Below, piece after piece: positions 31,735-41,601 of a stretch of DNA of 64,000 nt; position 1 is the stretch's first letter, and the number at the start of each line of letters is the position of its first letter. The notes under the pieces are model-generated. The model was not told the origin of the DNA. It made no database searches and was given only the letters and a program-made list of their open reading frames with translations. Made by a program: the position numbers and the translations under genes. The stretch comes from Pelobium manganitolerans (lineage in GTDB: Bacteria > Bacteroidota > Bacteroidia > Sphingobacteriales > Sphingobacteriaceae): positions 124,001 through 188,000 of the forward strand of contig NZ_MBTA01000002.1 in the NCBI RefSeq assembly GCF_003609575.1, in the 5' to 3' direction.

Positions 31735-33123
31735 ATGAATTATGATGTTATAGTTATAGGCAGTGGTCCGGGTGGCTACGTTGCTGCAATCAGAGCCGCT
31801 CAACTGGGTTTAAAAACCGCTGTTGTAGAAAAAGAATCACTTGGTGGCGTTTGCTTAAACTGGGGCTGTATCCCTACAAAAGCCTTGTTAAAAAGCGCAC
31901 AGGTTTTTGAATATATCAACCACGCCAGTGATTACGGTATAACTGTAAATGATGCTTCGGCAGATTTTGACGCCATTGTAAAGAGAAGTCGTGGCGTTGC
32001 CGACGGCATGAGCAAAGGCATCCAGTTTTTGATGAAGAAGAACAAAATCGACGTGATTAACGGTTTCGGAAAAATCAAAGCTGGCGGAAAAGTTGAAGTA
32101 AAAGCGGCCGACGGGTCTGTAAAAGAATATAGCGCTAAACACACCATTTTAGCAACCGGTGGCCGCTCCAGAGAATTGCCTCATATTAAACAAGACGGTA
32201 AAAAAGTAATTGGCTACCGCGAAGCAATGAACTTGCCTAAACAACCTAAAAGCATGGTTGTAATGGGTTCTGGCGCCATAGGTGTAGAGTTTGCCTATTT
32301 TTACGCTACCATGGGAACCAAGGTAACCATTGTAGAGTTTATGGATAACATTGTACCGGTAGAAGACGAGGATGTTTCGAAACAATTGGCGCGTTCTTTT
32401 AAAAAGGTAGGTATTGATATCATGACCAAATCTTCTGTTGAAAAAATTGACAGCAGTGGCAATTTATGCCAAGTTACCGTTAAAACAGATGCCGGCGAAA
32501 AAGTATTAGAAGCTGAGGTTGTGCTTTCTGCAGTGGGATACACCCCTAACTTAGAAGGTATCGGTTTAGAAGAAGTTGGCGTTAAGGTAGATAAAGGCCG
32601 TGTAGTTACCGATGAGTTTTACCGCACCAACGTAAACGGCGTATATGCCATTGGCGATATTGTTGCCGGCCAGGCTTTGGCGCACGTAGCTTCTGCGGAA
32701 GGCATCATCTGCGTTGAAAAAATTGCCGGTCACCACCCAGAACCTTTAAATTACGGAAACATCCCGGGCTGTACCTATTGCTCGCCAGAAATTGCATCTG
32801 TTGGGATGACAGAGAAAAAGGCAAAAGAAGCAGGTTACGAGCTTAAAGTGGGTAAATTCCCGTTCTCGGCATCGGGCAAAGCCAGTGCCGCAGGTGCAAA
32901 AGACGGTTTTGTAAAATTAATTTTTGATGCTAAGTACGGCGAGTTATTGGGCGCTCACATGATTGGTTTTAACGTTACCGAGATGATTGCCGAATTGGTG
33001 ATGGCGCGTAAACTGGAAACTACCGGCATGGAAATCATTAAAGCCGTGCACCCGCACCCAACCATGAGTGAAGCTGTGATGGAAGCGGCTGCTGATGCTT
33101 ATGGAGAGGTGATACATTTGTAG
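31735..33123 (+). CDS. lpdA: Dihydrolipoyl dehydrogenase (E3)
   Basis: 462 aa from the ATG at 31735; a 24-codon upstream extension covers the promoter and was rejected. FAD-binding VIVIGSGPGGYVAAIRAAQ, redox disulfide GGVCLNWGCIPTKALLKS, NAD site VVMGSGAIGVEFAYF, second FAD motif VYAIGDI and the catalytic HPHPTMSE near the C-terminus are all in place. It reoxidises dihydrolipoamide in pyruvate/2-oxoglutarate dehydrogenase and related complexes. The E1/E2 genes are not adjacent. Confidence 0.97.
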   Translation: MNYDVIVIGSGPGGYVAAIRAAQLGLKTAVVEKESLGGVCLNWGCIPTKALLKSAQVFEYINHASDYGITVNDASADFDAIVKRSRGVADGMSKGIQFLMKKNKIDVINGFGKIKAGGKVEVKAADGSVKEYSAKHTILATGGRSRELPHIKQDGKKVIGYREAMNLPKQPKSMVVMGSGAIGVEFAYFYATMGTKVTIVEFMDNIVPVEDEDVSKQLARSFKKVGIDIMTKSSVEKIDSSGNLCQVTVKTDAGEKVLEAEVVLSAVGYTPNLEGIGLEEVGVKVDKGRVVTDEFYRTNVNGVYAIGDIVAGQALAHVASAEGIICVEKIAGHHPEPLNYGNIPGCTYCSPEIASVGMTEKKAKEAGYELKVGKFPFSASGKASAAGAKDGFVKLIFDAKYGELLGAHMIGFNVTEMIAELVMARKLETTGMEIIKAVHPHPTMSEAVMEAAADAYGEVIHL

Positions 33124-33194
33124 TTGGTTAGTTTGTTAGGTGGTTAGTTAGCTAGGCAAACCAAACGGCCAAAAACAATTGTTATACATTATTA

Positions 33195-33227
33195 AAACTT
33201 GCGAAGTTTTTAAAACTTCGCAAGTTT
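33195..33227. repeat. REP-like palindrome
   Basis: AAACTTGCGAAGTTTT and AAAACTTCGCAAGTTT are perfect 16-bp arms around one T. A related palindrome (CTTACGAAGTTT...) is at 59477-59503. Possibly a bidirectional terminator after lpdA. Confidence 0.7.
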
Positions 33228-33405
33228 CTACTCAAAATATAAGTCCTCATGCCGTCATGCTGACGACAGGACGCATCACACGTGTAAGGTTACTATAAGG
33301 TTGGATACTTATCTGTGAGATGTTTCGTTATCACTCAACATCACGAATATGGTTATCCGCATCGCAAACTAACCAACTGACAAACCAAAAACTAACCACC
33401 CAATT

Positions 33406-34245
33406 ATGAACCTATATAAAATAGAAACCGGCTTTTTTAAATTAGATGGCGGCGCTATGTTTGGTGTGGTGCCAAAAGTGATTTGGGAGAAAAGCAACCC
33501 GGCAGATGAACGCAATTTATGCACTTGGGCCATGCGTTGTTTGCTGATAGAAGATGAAGGGCGTTTGATTTTGGTAGATACCGGCATCGGCGATAAGCAA
33601 GACGAAAAGTTTTTTAGCCATTATCACCTTCACGGCGATGACAGTTTGGAAAAATCATTAGCGCAGGCAGGTTTCAGTAAAGATGACATTACCGACGTTT
33701 TTTTAACACACCTCCACTTTGACCATGTGGGCGGTGCCGTAGTGCGCGAAAACGGCGAACTGAAAACAGCCTTTAAGAACGCCACTTATTGGAGCAACAA
33801 GCAACATTGGGAATGGGCAGTAAACCCCAACGCACGCGAAAAAGCATCTTTTTTAAAGGAAAACATTTTACCTATTGCAGAAAGCGGGCAACTAAAATTT
33901 ATTGATGTAGTAGACGGCATCCAGTTTACCAAAAACATTAAAGTACGTTTTGCTTACGGGCATACCCACGCACAGATGTTGCCTCAGCTAAATTACAAGG
34001 GAAAAACCCTGGTTTACATGGCAGATTTACTCCCATCTGTAGGGCACATTCCGCTTCCTTATGTCATGTCTTACGATATGTTTCCGATAAAAACTTTGGA
34101 TGAAAAGGCCACGTTTTTAAAAGAAGCCGAAGCCAACAATTACATTTTAATTTTAGAGCACGATCCGGTTAACGAATGTTGCACTTTAAAAAGCACCGAA
34201 AAAGGCATCAAGTTTGATAAAGCATTTACAATCGCCTCTATTTAG
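33406..34245 (+). CDS. MBL-fold metallo-hydrolase
   Basis: 279 aa. LILVDTGIGDK and the metal motif FLTHLHFDHVGG (HxHxDH) with later YGHTHAQM and LEHDP give the full set of metal ligands of a metallo-beta-lactamase-fold hydrolase. Cytoplasmic (no signal peptide). The subgroup is close to quorum-quenching lactonase-like or other hydrolases; the substrate cannot be told. Preceded by a repeat-rich spacer. Confidence 0.88.
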   Translation: MNLYKIETGFFKLDGGAMFGVVPKVIWEKSNPADERNLCTWAMRCLLIEDEGRLILVDTGIGDKQDEKFFSHYHLHGDDSLEKSLAQAGFSKDDITDVFLTHLHFDHVGGAVVRENGELKTAFKNATYWSNKQHWEWAVNPNAREKASFLKENILPIAESGQLKFIDVVDGIQFTKNIKVRFAYGHTHAQMLPQLNYKGKTLVYMADLLPSVGHIPLPYVMSYDMFPIKTLDEKATFLKEAEANNYILILEHDPVNECCTLKSTEKGIKFDKAFTIASI

Positions 34246-34265
34246 CAGATGCTCTTGTATTTTAC

Positions 34266-35081
34266 ATGACAAAACACCTTACGATTTTACTTTTTACAGT
34301 AATATTTTTTTCTTCTTGCCTTGATTTAGAGTACAGCCCTAACCAGGCTTTTGACAGAAACAGCCCTACAGATTTAAATGCCATAAATTTAGCCAAGCTG
34401 GCAAAGCTTGATGCCAACAGCAACAATGACACCGTACGTTTTATTTTAACCGGCGATACGCAACGCTCTTATGATCAGGCGCGAGACCTTATCCGGATTG
34501 CGAACAGAGATTATCCTGAACTGGATTTTGTATTGCTGAATGGTGACATTTCTGACTTTGGCCTACGCCAAGAGATGGAATGGGTGACAAAGATTTACGA
34601 AGATTTAAGAGTCCCCTATATTACTGTTATAGGCAACCACGATTTGGTGGCGAATAGCCTAAATGCTTACAGGCATATGTTTGGCGAGCTAAATTTCAGC
34701 TTTGTTTACAAAAATGTGAAGTTTATATGCCAAGATGACAATGGCAGAGAATACCATTTTAACGGCGAAGTACCCGATTTGGATTGGTTGGCAAAAGAAT
34801 TACAAACGGACAACAGCGTTAGCGCAATTGTAAATATAGCACACATTCCGCCAAGCTCGGGCGATTTTGACCGCAACCTACAACAACCCTACGAAAACCT
34901 GCTTAACAGCAATCCAAAAGTGGTCGCATCATTACACTCGCATGAAAACCGACAAAATGTTGAATATCCAACACCAAACGGTGTACCCTTCATCACCTCA
35001 AACGCCGTTACTAACCGCGAGTTTTTATACGTAGAAATAGCCAAGGGCAAAATGTTAAAATATGAAACCATTATTTACTAA
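34266..35081 (+). CDS. Lipoprotein metallophosphoesterase
   Basis: 271 aa. MTKHLTILLFTVIFFSSCLD is a lipoprotein signal (SSC). Metal-binding blocks of the calcineurin-like family are GDTQRS, NGDISDFG, IGNHDLVAN, AHIPP and SLHSHEN. An envelope-anchored phosphoesterase of unknown substrate. Overlaps the next gene by 20 nt. Confidence 0.87.
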   Translation: MTKHLTILLFTVIFFSSCLDLEYSPNQAFDRNSPTDLNAINLAKLAKLDANSNNDTVRFILTGDTQRSYDQARDLIRIANRDYPELDFVLLNGDISDFGLRQEMEWVTKIYEDLRVPYITVIGNHDLVANSLNAYRHMFGELNFSFVYKNVKFICQDDNGREYHFNGEVPDLDWLAKELQTDNSVSAIVNIAHIPPSSGDFDRNLQQPYENLLNSNPKVVASLHSHENRQNVEYPTPNGVPFITSNAVTNREFLYVEIAKGKMLKYETIIY

Positions 35082-35679
35082 GCTGCTTTTTGTCCTTATA
35101 CTTGTGGTAAACGCAAGCGTGTTTGCTCAAAATACGGATTCAAACGCCAGGCACCATTGGTACGTACCACGGAGCGCCGTGTTGCAACATGCCGGCAGTA
35201 TCGGTTACTTTAGCGTGGGCGCAGGTTATAAGCTTAACAAAAGCGGCAACAGCACCTTAGATTTTACTTACGGATATGTGCCGGTTAAATTTGGTGGCGA
35301 CTTAAACATCATTACAACCAAATTTACCTACCGCCCTTACCATTTTAAAATTAAAGATTGGGGAACTTTGTACCCTACCAACCCAGGCATATTTTTCAGC
35401 TACCATGCCGGCGGCGATTACGATTCGACTTGGGATGATGACAACTATCCGAAAGGATACTATTGGTGGTCCACTGCAATTAGGCCCCACATTTCTTTAA
35501 GTACCGAGTTAAAACTGAATGCGCGCAAATTACTTCCAAATCTGCATATCAAAAGTTTGAGCCTTTACAGCGAATTTAATACTAATGAGCTTTACGCAAT
35601 TAGTTACTTCCAAAATCCGCGCGACTTAAACCTTACCGGGATTTTCAAGTTAGGCTTGGGAACCAGAGTAGAATTTTAG
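35062..35679 (+). CDS. Exported protein, probable outer-membrane beta structure
   Basis: 205 aa. MKPLFTKLLFVLILVVNASVFAQ is a signal peptide. The rest is beta-rich with aromatic-alternating strands (VPVKFGGDLNIITTKFTYRPYHF; GIFKLGLGTRVEF at the very end with terminal Phe), as in small outer-membrane barrels. Starts inside the phosphoesterase gene, so co-translated. No family recognised. Confidence 0.65.
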   Translation: MKPLFTKLLFVLILVVNASVFAQNTDSNARHHWYVPRSAVLQHAGSIGYFSVGAGYKLNKSGNSTLDFTYGYVPVKFGGDLNIITTKFTYRPYHFKIKDWGTLYPTNPGIFFSYHAGGDYDSTWDDDNYPKGYYWWSTAIRPHISLSTELKLNARKLLPNLHIKSLSLYSEFNTNELYAISYFQNPRDLNLTGIFKLGLGTRVEF

Positions 35680-35882
35680 CTTTTCCTGAATTCTAAAATA
35701 TCACCTGGCTGGCAGTCCAAAACCTCACAAATTGCGTTTAAGGTTTCTAGTCTAATCGCTTTTGCTTTACCGGTTTTTAAAATAGAGAGGTTTGACATGG
35801 TAATGCCAACACGTTCGCTCAATTCTGTAAGCGACATCTTACGCTGTGCTAAAACTACGTCTAAGTTTACGATGATTGGCAT
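35676..35882 (-). CDS. Small Xre/Cro-type HTH regulator (YozG-like)
   Basis: 68 aa, essentially one HTH domain (VLAQRKMSLTELSERVGIT, SNLSILKTGKAKAIRLETL, CEVLDCQPGDIL). This group is found next to DUF2975 membrane proteins, as here, and likely controls that operon. A palindrome upstream of the DUF2975 gene is a candidate target. Overlaps the convergent gene end by 4 nt. Confidence 0.85.
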   Translation of the reverse strand: MPIIVNLDVVLAQRKMSLTELSERVGITMSNLSILKTGKAKAIRLETLNAICEVLDCQPGDILEFRKS

Positions 35883-35884
35883 TG

Positions 35885-36550
35885 TTAAACCGTTAAATCT
35901 TGTTCTTCCTGCAAACTTAAACCGCGCTTAAAAAAGTTAATAACCGTAATCAATAAGACAGAAAACATCCCGAAAAAAAAGAAAGTCCCAACCTGATTAT
36001 TCATTGAATGCGCTAAGCGTACGCCTGGTGGCATTAGGCCTCGTATGTACGAATTATACTGAAAAACTAACACCACTTTTATTACCAATGAGGCGTAAAC
36101 CAGGAAATGCAACCTATTTAAATTGGACAAAGTATTGTGCGAAAACTTAAAATCTTCGGGTGTGTTCTTTATTAAAATAAAAAGTCCTAGGGTGACAACA
36201 AAAAAGAACCACGTGAAAGAAAAGGAAAAAATATTCTCAGAATTAGGGTCTAAATCAAATAACATTTGTTGACCGAGAGATTTGGGTTTAAGAAGTAACT
36301 CGCTCTTTTGCGACACCTCTAATAATCTGCCCTTGAAGGTGTTTGTTTCAGCTTGAGATTTATGCACATTTTCAATGGCAACCTTTTTTTCATGTTGATG
36401 CCGGTATTTATCATAACTATTCCAAAAGCTAAAGCCCAACAAGAAAATGCCGGCAAATAATATTCGATAAGCTTTCCAAGTTGGATTAAAAGCAGTAGAT
36501 GGCGGCCCAAAAAATGACTTTAGTTGTGATAAACTTCTACGTTTTGACAT
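35885..36550 (-). CDS. DUF2975-like membrane protein
   Basis: 221 aa with four transmembrane segments (about 28-44, 108-127, 148-166 and 188-208). The first two are separated by a polar, probably periplasmic, region of about 60 residues. Two nt upstream of a YozG-like HTH gene, the usual pairing of DUF2975 proteins. Function unknown. Confidence 0.7.
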   Translation of the reverse strand: MSKRRSLSQLKSFFGPPSTAFNPTWKAYRILFAGIFLLGFSFWNSYDKYRHQHEKKVAIENVHKSQAETNTFKGRLLEVSQKSELLLKPKSLGQQMLFDLDPNSENIFSFSFTWFFFVVTLGLFILIKNTPEDFKFSHNTLSNLNRLHFLVYASLVIKVVLVFQYNSYIRGLMPPGVRLAHSMNNQVGTFFFFGMFSVLLITVINFFKRGLSLQEEQDLTV

Positions 36551-36624
36551 GATTTTTCAAAATTGACAATATCAGTTGAGGTTCTAATAAACAATTATAG
36601 GCATTTAAATATCAAGTAACAATA

Positions 36625-36671
36625 ATTATTTATTGAATTTCAATAAATAATACCTTCAAATCAATAAATAA
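36625..36671. promoter_or_regulatory. Palindrome plus extra half-site upstream of the DUF2975-HTH operon
   Basis: ATTATTTATTGAA and TTCAATAAATAAT are perfect 13-bp arms around one T (36625-36651); the half-site TCAATAAATAA recurs at 36661-36671. A good candidate autoregulatory operator of the HTH gene; binding is inferred. Confidence 0.5.
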
Positions 36672-36797
36672 ATCTTTAGCCTGACAATATTTCAATGGCT
36701 TGATTTTTGAGGACTGACAAACGACTGTTGTATAAAAATTAAAATCAAATAATCCCAACATTTTCATACAATTAACGTTTAATCATGCAAAGTTTCT

Positions 36798-36805
36798 TAA
36801 CTTTG
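36798..36805 (+). promoter_or_regulatory. -7 element of the rpoD promoter
   Basis: TAACTTTG fits TAnnTTTG; a GTTT 17 nt upstream may be the -33 element. The start codon is 43 nt downstream. Confidence 0.5.
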
Positions 36806-36847
36806 CAGACTTTTAGTTTTTAGAATAGCACAATACTAATTTTATAA

Positions 36848-37708
36848 ATGAGACAACTCAAGATTACTCAATCCATTACCAACCGTGAATCTCAATCTTT
36901 AGATAAATATCTTCACGAAATTGGAAAAGTTGATCTAATTACCGCCGAGGAAGAAGTAATTCTGGCGCAAAAAATACGCGAAGGCGACCAAGCCGCTTTA
37001 GAGCGCTTAACCAAAACCAACTTACGCTTTGTGGTTTCGGTAGCTAAACAATATCAAAATCAAGGACTTACCCTTGGAGATTTAATTAACGAAGGAAACT
37101 TAGGTTTAATTAAAGCCGCCAAAAGGTTTGACGAAACCAAAGGTTTTAAATTCATTTCTTATGCGGTTTGGTGGATCCGCCAATCTATTTTACAAGCTAT
37201 TGCAGAGCAGTCGCGGATTGTTCGTTTGCCTTTGAACCAAGTTGGTTCTTTAAGCAAAATTAGCAAGGCATTCTCTAGATTAGAGCAAGAGTATGAGCGC
37301 GAACCTTCTCCGGAAGAACTAGCGGACACGCTGGAAACCACCGTAGATAAAATTTCTGACACTTTAAGCAACTCCGGACGCCACGTTTCTATGGACGCAC
37401 CATTTGTACAAGGCGAGGAAAATACGCTTTTAGATGTTTTGGAAAACGACAATCCGGATACAGACAGTATGTTGATTGACGAGTCTTTGTCTGAAGAAAT
37501 TAAACGTTCTTTATCTACCTTAACCGAACGCGAGCGCGAAATCATCGTACTTTTCTTTGGCTTAAGCACCAACCATCCGCTTTCTTTAGAAGAAATTGGC
37601 GAGAAATTTAACTTAACCCGCGAGCGTGTGCGCCAAATTAAAGACAAAGCTTTGCAAAGGCTGCGTCATACTTCAAGAAGTAAAATCTTAAAATCTTATT
37701 TGGGCTAA
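36848..37708 (+). CDS. rpoD: Primary RNA polymerase sigma factor
   Basis: 286 aa, lacking region 1.1, as is usual in Bacteroidota. Region 1.2 ([20 protein letters not shown]), region 2 ([40 protein letters not shown]), region 3 and the region 4 HTH ([19 protein letters not shown]) are intact. It recognises the TAnnTTTG-type promoters seen in this window. Followed by a terminator, so monocistronic. Confidence 0.95.
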   Translation: MRQLKITQSITNRESQSLDKYLHEIGKVDLITAEEEVILAQKIREGDQAALERLTKTNLRFVVSVAKQYQNQGLTLGDLINEGNLGLIKAAKRFDETKGFKFISYAVWWIRQSILQAIAEQSRIVRLPLNQVGSLSKISKAFSRLEQEYEREPSPEELADTLETTVDKISDTLSNSGRHVSMDAPFVQGEENTLLDVLENDNPDTDSMLIDESLSEEIKRSLSTLTEREREIIVLFFGLSTNHPLSLEEIGEKFNLTRERVRQIKDKALQRLRHTSRSKILKSYLG

Positions 37709-37728
37709 GTCCCGGATATATTGTTATT

Positions 37729-37763
37729 AAAAAAGCATTCCAAAAACGGGATGCTTTTTTTTG
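37729..37763 (+). terminator. Rho-independent terminator after rpoD
   Basis: AAAAAGCATTCC pairs with GGGATGCTTTTT (one G-U) around a short A-rich loop and ends in a T run. Confidence 0.88.
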
Positions 37764-37838
37764 TTTAAGCTTTTGCGAGCATTACATCCACCAGAACCAT
37801 GGCAATATTATTGCTTTTACAGCAGAAAAGACATCGCC

Positions 37839-39150
37839 ATGAAAAAGAAAAACCTCATCTTCTATTCCACATTATCCATCTTATTTTCAATAGCTTGCAC
37901 CAGCAACAAAGCATCAGAAAGTAGCACACCAACAGACAGTAATAATGTTGTTTCGCAGGATTCCTTGGCTCCTATCTCAGCATCAAAAACAAAATTTAGT
38001 AAAGTCATCGGCTGGAAAGCCGAAGAAGCCCCCAAAGCCCCGGAAGGCTTTACCGTAAGCCGCTTTGCAGAGGATATTAAAAGTCCGCGACAAACTTATG
38101 TTGCGCCAAATGGCGATGTGTTAATTGTGCTTTCCAACTCGGAACGCAGTGCGAAAGAAAAAGCAATAGGTGCTATCACTGGGAAATCGGATGCGGAAGT
38201 AGCGGGCAAAAGTGCTAATAATATTTTGTTGTACCGGGATGCGGACGGCGACGGCGTAGCAGAAACCAAAAGCCTGTTTTTAAGTGGCTTAAACCAGCCT
38301 TTCGGGATGTTGATTATAGGCGATAAATTTTACGTAGCAAACACAGATGGCGTAGTGGCTTATCCTTATAAAACCGGCGCCACTAAAATTGAGGGCGCAG
38401 GCAAAAAGATTTTGGATTTGCCCGCTGGTGGTTACAACAACCACTGGACACGTAATTTAATTGCCAATGCCGATGGCTCGAAGATTTACGTTTCTGTAGG
38501 TTCTGGAAGTAACGTTGCAGAACATGGCATGGAAAACGAGCAACGCCGCGCAAACATCTTGGAAATTAACACCGATGGCAGCGGCGAAATCATTTATGCT
38601 TCGGGTTTAAGAAATCCGGTAGGCATGGCATGGAATCCGGTTACGAAGGCGCTTTGGACCGCCGTAAATGAGCGCGACGAGTTAGGCGATGAGTTAGTTC
38701 CGGATTACATTACCTCTGTAAAAAAAGGCGCATTTTATGGTTGGCCGTACAGCTACTTTGGCCAACATGAAGATCCGCGGCGTAAAGGTGAAAACCCCGA
38801 ATTGGTGGCAAAAGCCATTGCTCCTGATTTTGCTCTAGCACCACACAGTGCTTCTTTAGGTTTGGCTTTTTATACAGGCAGTAATTTTCCGGAGAAATAT
38901 AGAAACGGTGCTTTCGTGGGGCAACACGGATCGTGGAACCGCTCTGAATTTAACGGATACAAAGTGGTGTTTGTGCCTTTCAAAAATGGCAAGCCTACCG
39001 GAAAAGCCGAAGACTTTTTAAGCGGTTTTGTAGTGCAACGGCGGACGCGAAGTGCACGGACGACCGGTTGGCGTTAGCGTTGCCAAAGATGGTGCGCTGT
39101 TAGTTTGCGATGATGCCGCGGGGATTGTGTGGCGTGTAGCAAAGAAATAA
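37839..39150 (+). pseudogene. Sorbosone dehydrogenase/PQQ-type glucose dehydrogenase family lipoprotein, frameshifted near the 3' end
   Basis: From the ATG at 37839 the protein has a lipoprotein signal (MKKKNLIFYSTLSILFSIAC) and a six-bladed propeller with family blocks (GYNNHWTRNLIANADGSKIY; YASGLRNPVGMAWNP; GAFVGQHGSWNRS). The frame runs into SGFVVQRRTRSAR and stops at 39077. A +1 frame from about 39030 continues GGREVHGRPVGVSVAKDGA to CDDAAGIVWRVAKK, ending at 39150, the expected family C-terminus. A one-base change therefore truncates or garbles the last blade; a sequencing error cannot be excluded. These proteins oxidise aldoses or sorbosones in the periplasm. Confidence 0.8.
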
Positions 39151-39180
39151 CCCTACACCATTGTACTCAGTTAAAAATAC

Positions 39181-39353
39181 GCAGGGTCCTCTACGAGAGA
39201 CCCTGCTATTACAGTTGGGTGTTTTTTGTCCGAGCAGGGTTTCTCAAAGAGAACCCTGCGACGTTGCTACCACATTTTACATACTTAAGTATTGGAGGAA
39301 CCTGCTACCACATTTTACATACCTACGCAGGGCCCTCTGCGAGAGACCCTTCT
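39181..39353. repeat. Cluster of three GCAGGGT hairpins with direct repeats
   Basis: Three related inverted repeats (GCAGGGTCCTC...AGACCCTGC at 39181-39206; GCAGGGTTTCTC...AACCCTGC at 39234-39259; a less perfect one at 39327-39353) alternate with two copies of CTACCACATTTTACATAC. A REP/BIME-like intergenic element between convergent genes. Confidence 0.7.
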
Positions 39354-39406
39354 GTCACGTTTGCCTTATACCTCTCACCTTAAACCTTATGCCTTAATAA
39401 GCCTCA

Positions 39407-41587
39407 CTAAAGCGCCTTGTAACTCACCACCATCTCTTGATTTGCTTTTAGCGTAGCTTCGTAAAGATTAACGCCAATTTTTTTGGCTTTTCCGTAGCTC
39501 AATTTTGGCGTTGTAGCGCTTTTTATTTTAAGTTTTCCGGTGCCTTCGCTGGCTAAAACTTTAATTCGGGTGGTGCTGCAATCTACTTTTACAGAACCGT
39601 TAGGTGTGGGCACCTCTCCTTTCATCCATTTTAAACCGCCCAAAACCGGCTCAACAACATATTCGCTGTAACCTGGCGCTGTTGGTTTTACACCCAGGTA
39701 ATATTTCCCCAACAAATAGATGGGGCTGGCACCCCAAGCATGGCAAAGGCTTTTACCATAAGGCCGGCCGTACATTTCTAAGTGCTCTTTTCCTGATTTA
39801 TTGGGATTATATTCTTCCCAAAAAGAAGTTGCACCTAGCTTTAACATTCCGCCCCAGTAATCGCGCATTTCTTTTAGCACATAATCTTGTTCGCCCATGG
39901 CGCAAAGTGCTTCCAGCTCGTAAAAACGCATATATGGCGTGGTAATTTGGAGCACATTATCATTAAGCAATACCTTGTTTTTGATACTTTGCTTTTGATC
40001 TTCGTTAAAGTAATTGAAAAAAATGCCGAACATATTGGCGTATCTGGTAACAATATCTTGTACCTTGCCATCAATGCGCTGGTGTTTCATCACGTTTTCC
40101 TTTTTATCCCAAAACACATCAAACAACCTGGTTTTTAAATCTTCAGCTAGGTTTTGATAATACTTTTGATCATCATTTTTACCTGCAATACCCGCACTAA
40201 CCGACATAGCTTCTAAACTGCGGGCTAAAAGCATCTGCTCAAAACTAACCTCACCGGTTTTTGGCAATCCGTTTGCCCAATCAATAAAAACCCAATCACC
40301 TTCTAAAGGCTCCAGAAACCCGCTTTTATTTCTCCGCTCCAAACAAAACTCCATTAGAGATTTCATCCGCGGATAAAAAGTTTTGATAAACTTCGTATCG
40401 CCGGTATGCAGGTAATAATCGTACACGCCGATAAACCAGTACAACGAATAATCCATAATGATGTTGATGTGCGCCGTTACCGGTTCTTTACCGCGCAAGG
40501 CCAACAGCGTACGCTCTACAGAAGGGGAATCAAAAAACAAATAATAATTCATTAAATAGCTTTGATAGGCATCACCGGACCATATCCATCGGTCGCGCTT
40601 AATTCCGTCTATAAAAAATTCGCGGGTGGTTAAGTGCATGGTATAAGCCGAAACATCCCAAATCTGATTCAGCAAAGGATCCGAAGATTTAAATGCTCCA
40701 CGGTATTCCAAGGGCAGATACTCGTACAGCATAGAAATGGAATCGTACTTCACACTCGGATCGGTCTGTACGTTCACGTAACGGAACGCCTTTGAGCCAG
40801 CATTCGTATAAAGCTCGGGCTGGGTTCCGTCAAAAGAAAGATGATCTAATGTTTCGCATTTTGCGGTGTCTAGTGCTTCTTCACGCGATTCGCCGTAGTA
40901 AAGCGCTAGTTTGCCTTTGCCTTTTAAACCGTGAATTTTTACATAACCAAAAGTTTCTTTGCCAAAATCAACCAGCTCGCCAGCACCAACTTTTTCTGTT
41001 TTTACTGCGCTCCATGGTGTAGTTGTTAATTTAAATTCGGACGGCTTGCGTTCTGGCGCATCAAAATTCCACGAACCAACGGGCACCCACGGCGTGCCCG
41101 ATTGCTGTGCCTGTCCGTTTTCATCAATCCAAAGTTTATCTTCATTGGTTACTTTCCAAGAAGCGTTTGATTTTACGTATTTCCCTTCAATATAAATCGC
41201 GGGCAACACCTCTTGATTGTACACTTTGAGAGAAATTTTATGCTTTCCGGCAGGCACTTTTATGGATTTAGGTTGCCCGTGCACCTGAACGCCATCTAAA
41301 AGCAATTGGAAAGGGCCTTCCGAATAAATTTTTACATCGTCGGCTTCTGGCAGTTCTACTTCTGTTTGAAAAGTTACCAAAGCATAAGGGCTGTAATATT
41401 GCCAAAGTGGCGGAAATACAGCTTCGCGCTCTGTGCGCCTCACCTGCATCTTATTGCTCAACCAAACTTCAAAATCTCCCGGATACCAAATCCAAGTGGC
41501 TTTCTGTTGGGCGCTTACGGTATTCATCGGCGAAAGCCCGATACAAATAAGCAACATGAGCAAAGGTTTAACGAGATGTTTGTTCAT
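39407..41587 (-). CDS. Alpha-L-rhamnosidase-type glycoside hydrolase (GH78-like)
   Basis: 726 aa, with signal peptide (MLLICIGLSPMNTVSAQQ). N-terminal beta domains lead to a six-hairpin barrel with FFIDGIKRDRWIWSGDAYQS, the GH78 acid/base motif (consensus DCPxRDxxxWxGD), and a C-terminal beta domain (MKGEVPTPNGSVKVD). Removes terminal alpha-L-rhamnose, probably in the periplasm. First of a long minus-strand block of glycan genes; 14 nt downstream of the symporter gene. Confidence 0.88.
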   Translation of the reverse strand: MNKHLVKPLLMLLICIGLSPMNTVSAQQKATWIWYPGDFEVWLSNKMQVRRTEREAVFPPLWQYYSPYALVTFQTEVELPEADDVKIYSEGPFQLLLDGVQVHGQPKSIKVPAGKHKISLKVYNQEVLPAIYIEGKYVKSNASWKVTNEDKLWIDENGQAQQSGTPWVPVGSWNFDAPERKPSEFKLTTTPWSAVKTEKVGAGELVDFGKETFGYVKIHGLKGKGKLALYYGESREEALDTAKCETLDHLSFDGTQPELYTNAGSKAFRYVNVQTDPSVKYDSISMLYEYLPLEYRGAFKSSDPLLNQIWDVSAYTMHLTTREFFIDGIKRDRWIWSGDAYQSYLMNYYLFFDSPSVERTLLALRGKEPVTAHINIIMDYSLYWFIGVYDYYLHTGDTKFIKTFYPRMKSLMEFCLERRNKSGFLEPLEGDWVFIDWANGLPKTGEVSFEQMLLARSLEAMSVSAGIAGKNDDQKYYQNLAEDLKTRLFDVFWDKKENVMKHQRIDGKVQDIVTRYANMFGIFFNYFNEDQKQSIKNKVLLNDNVLQITTPYMRFYELEALCAMGEQDYVLKEMRDYWGGMLKLGATSFWEEYNPNKSGKEHLEMYGRPYGKSLCHAWGASPIYLLGKYYLGVKPTAPGYSEYVVEPVLGGLKWMKGEVPTPNGSVKVDCSTTRIKVLASEGTGKLKIKSATTPKLSYGKAKKIGVNLYEATLKANQEMVVSYKAL

Positions 41588-41601
41588 GATATTTAGGGTT
41601 T

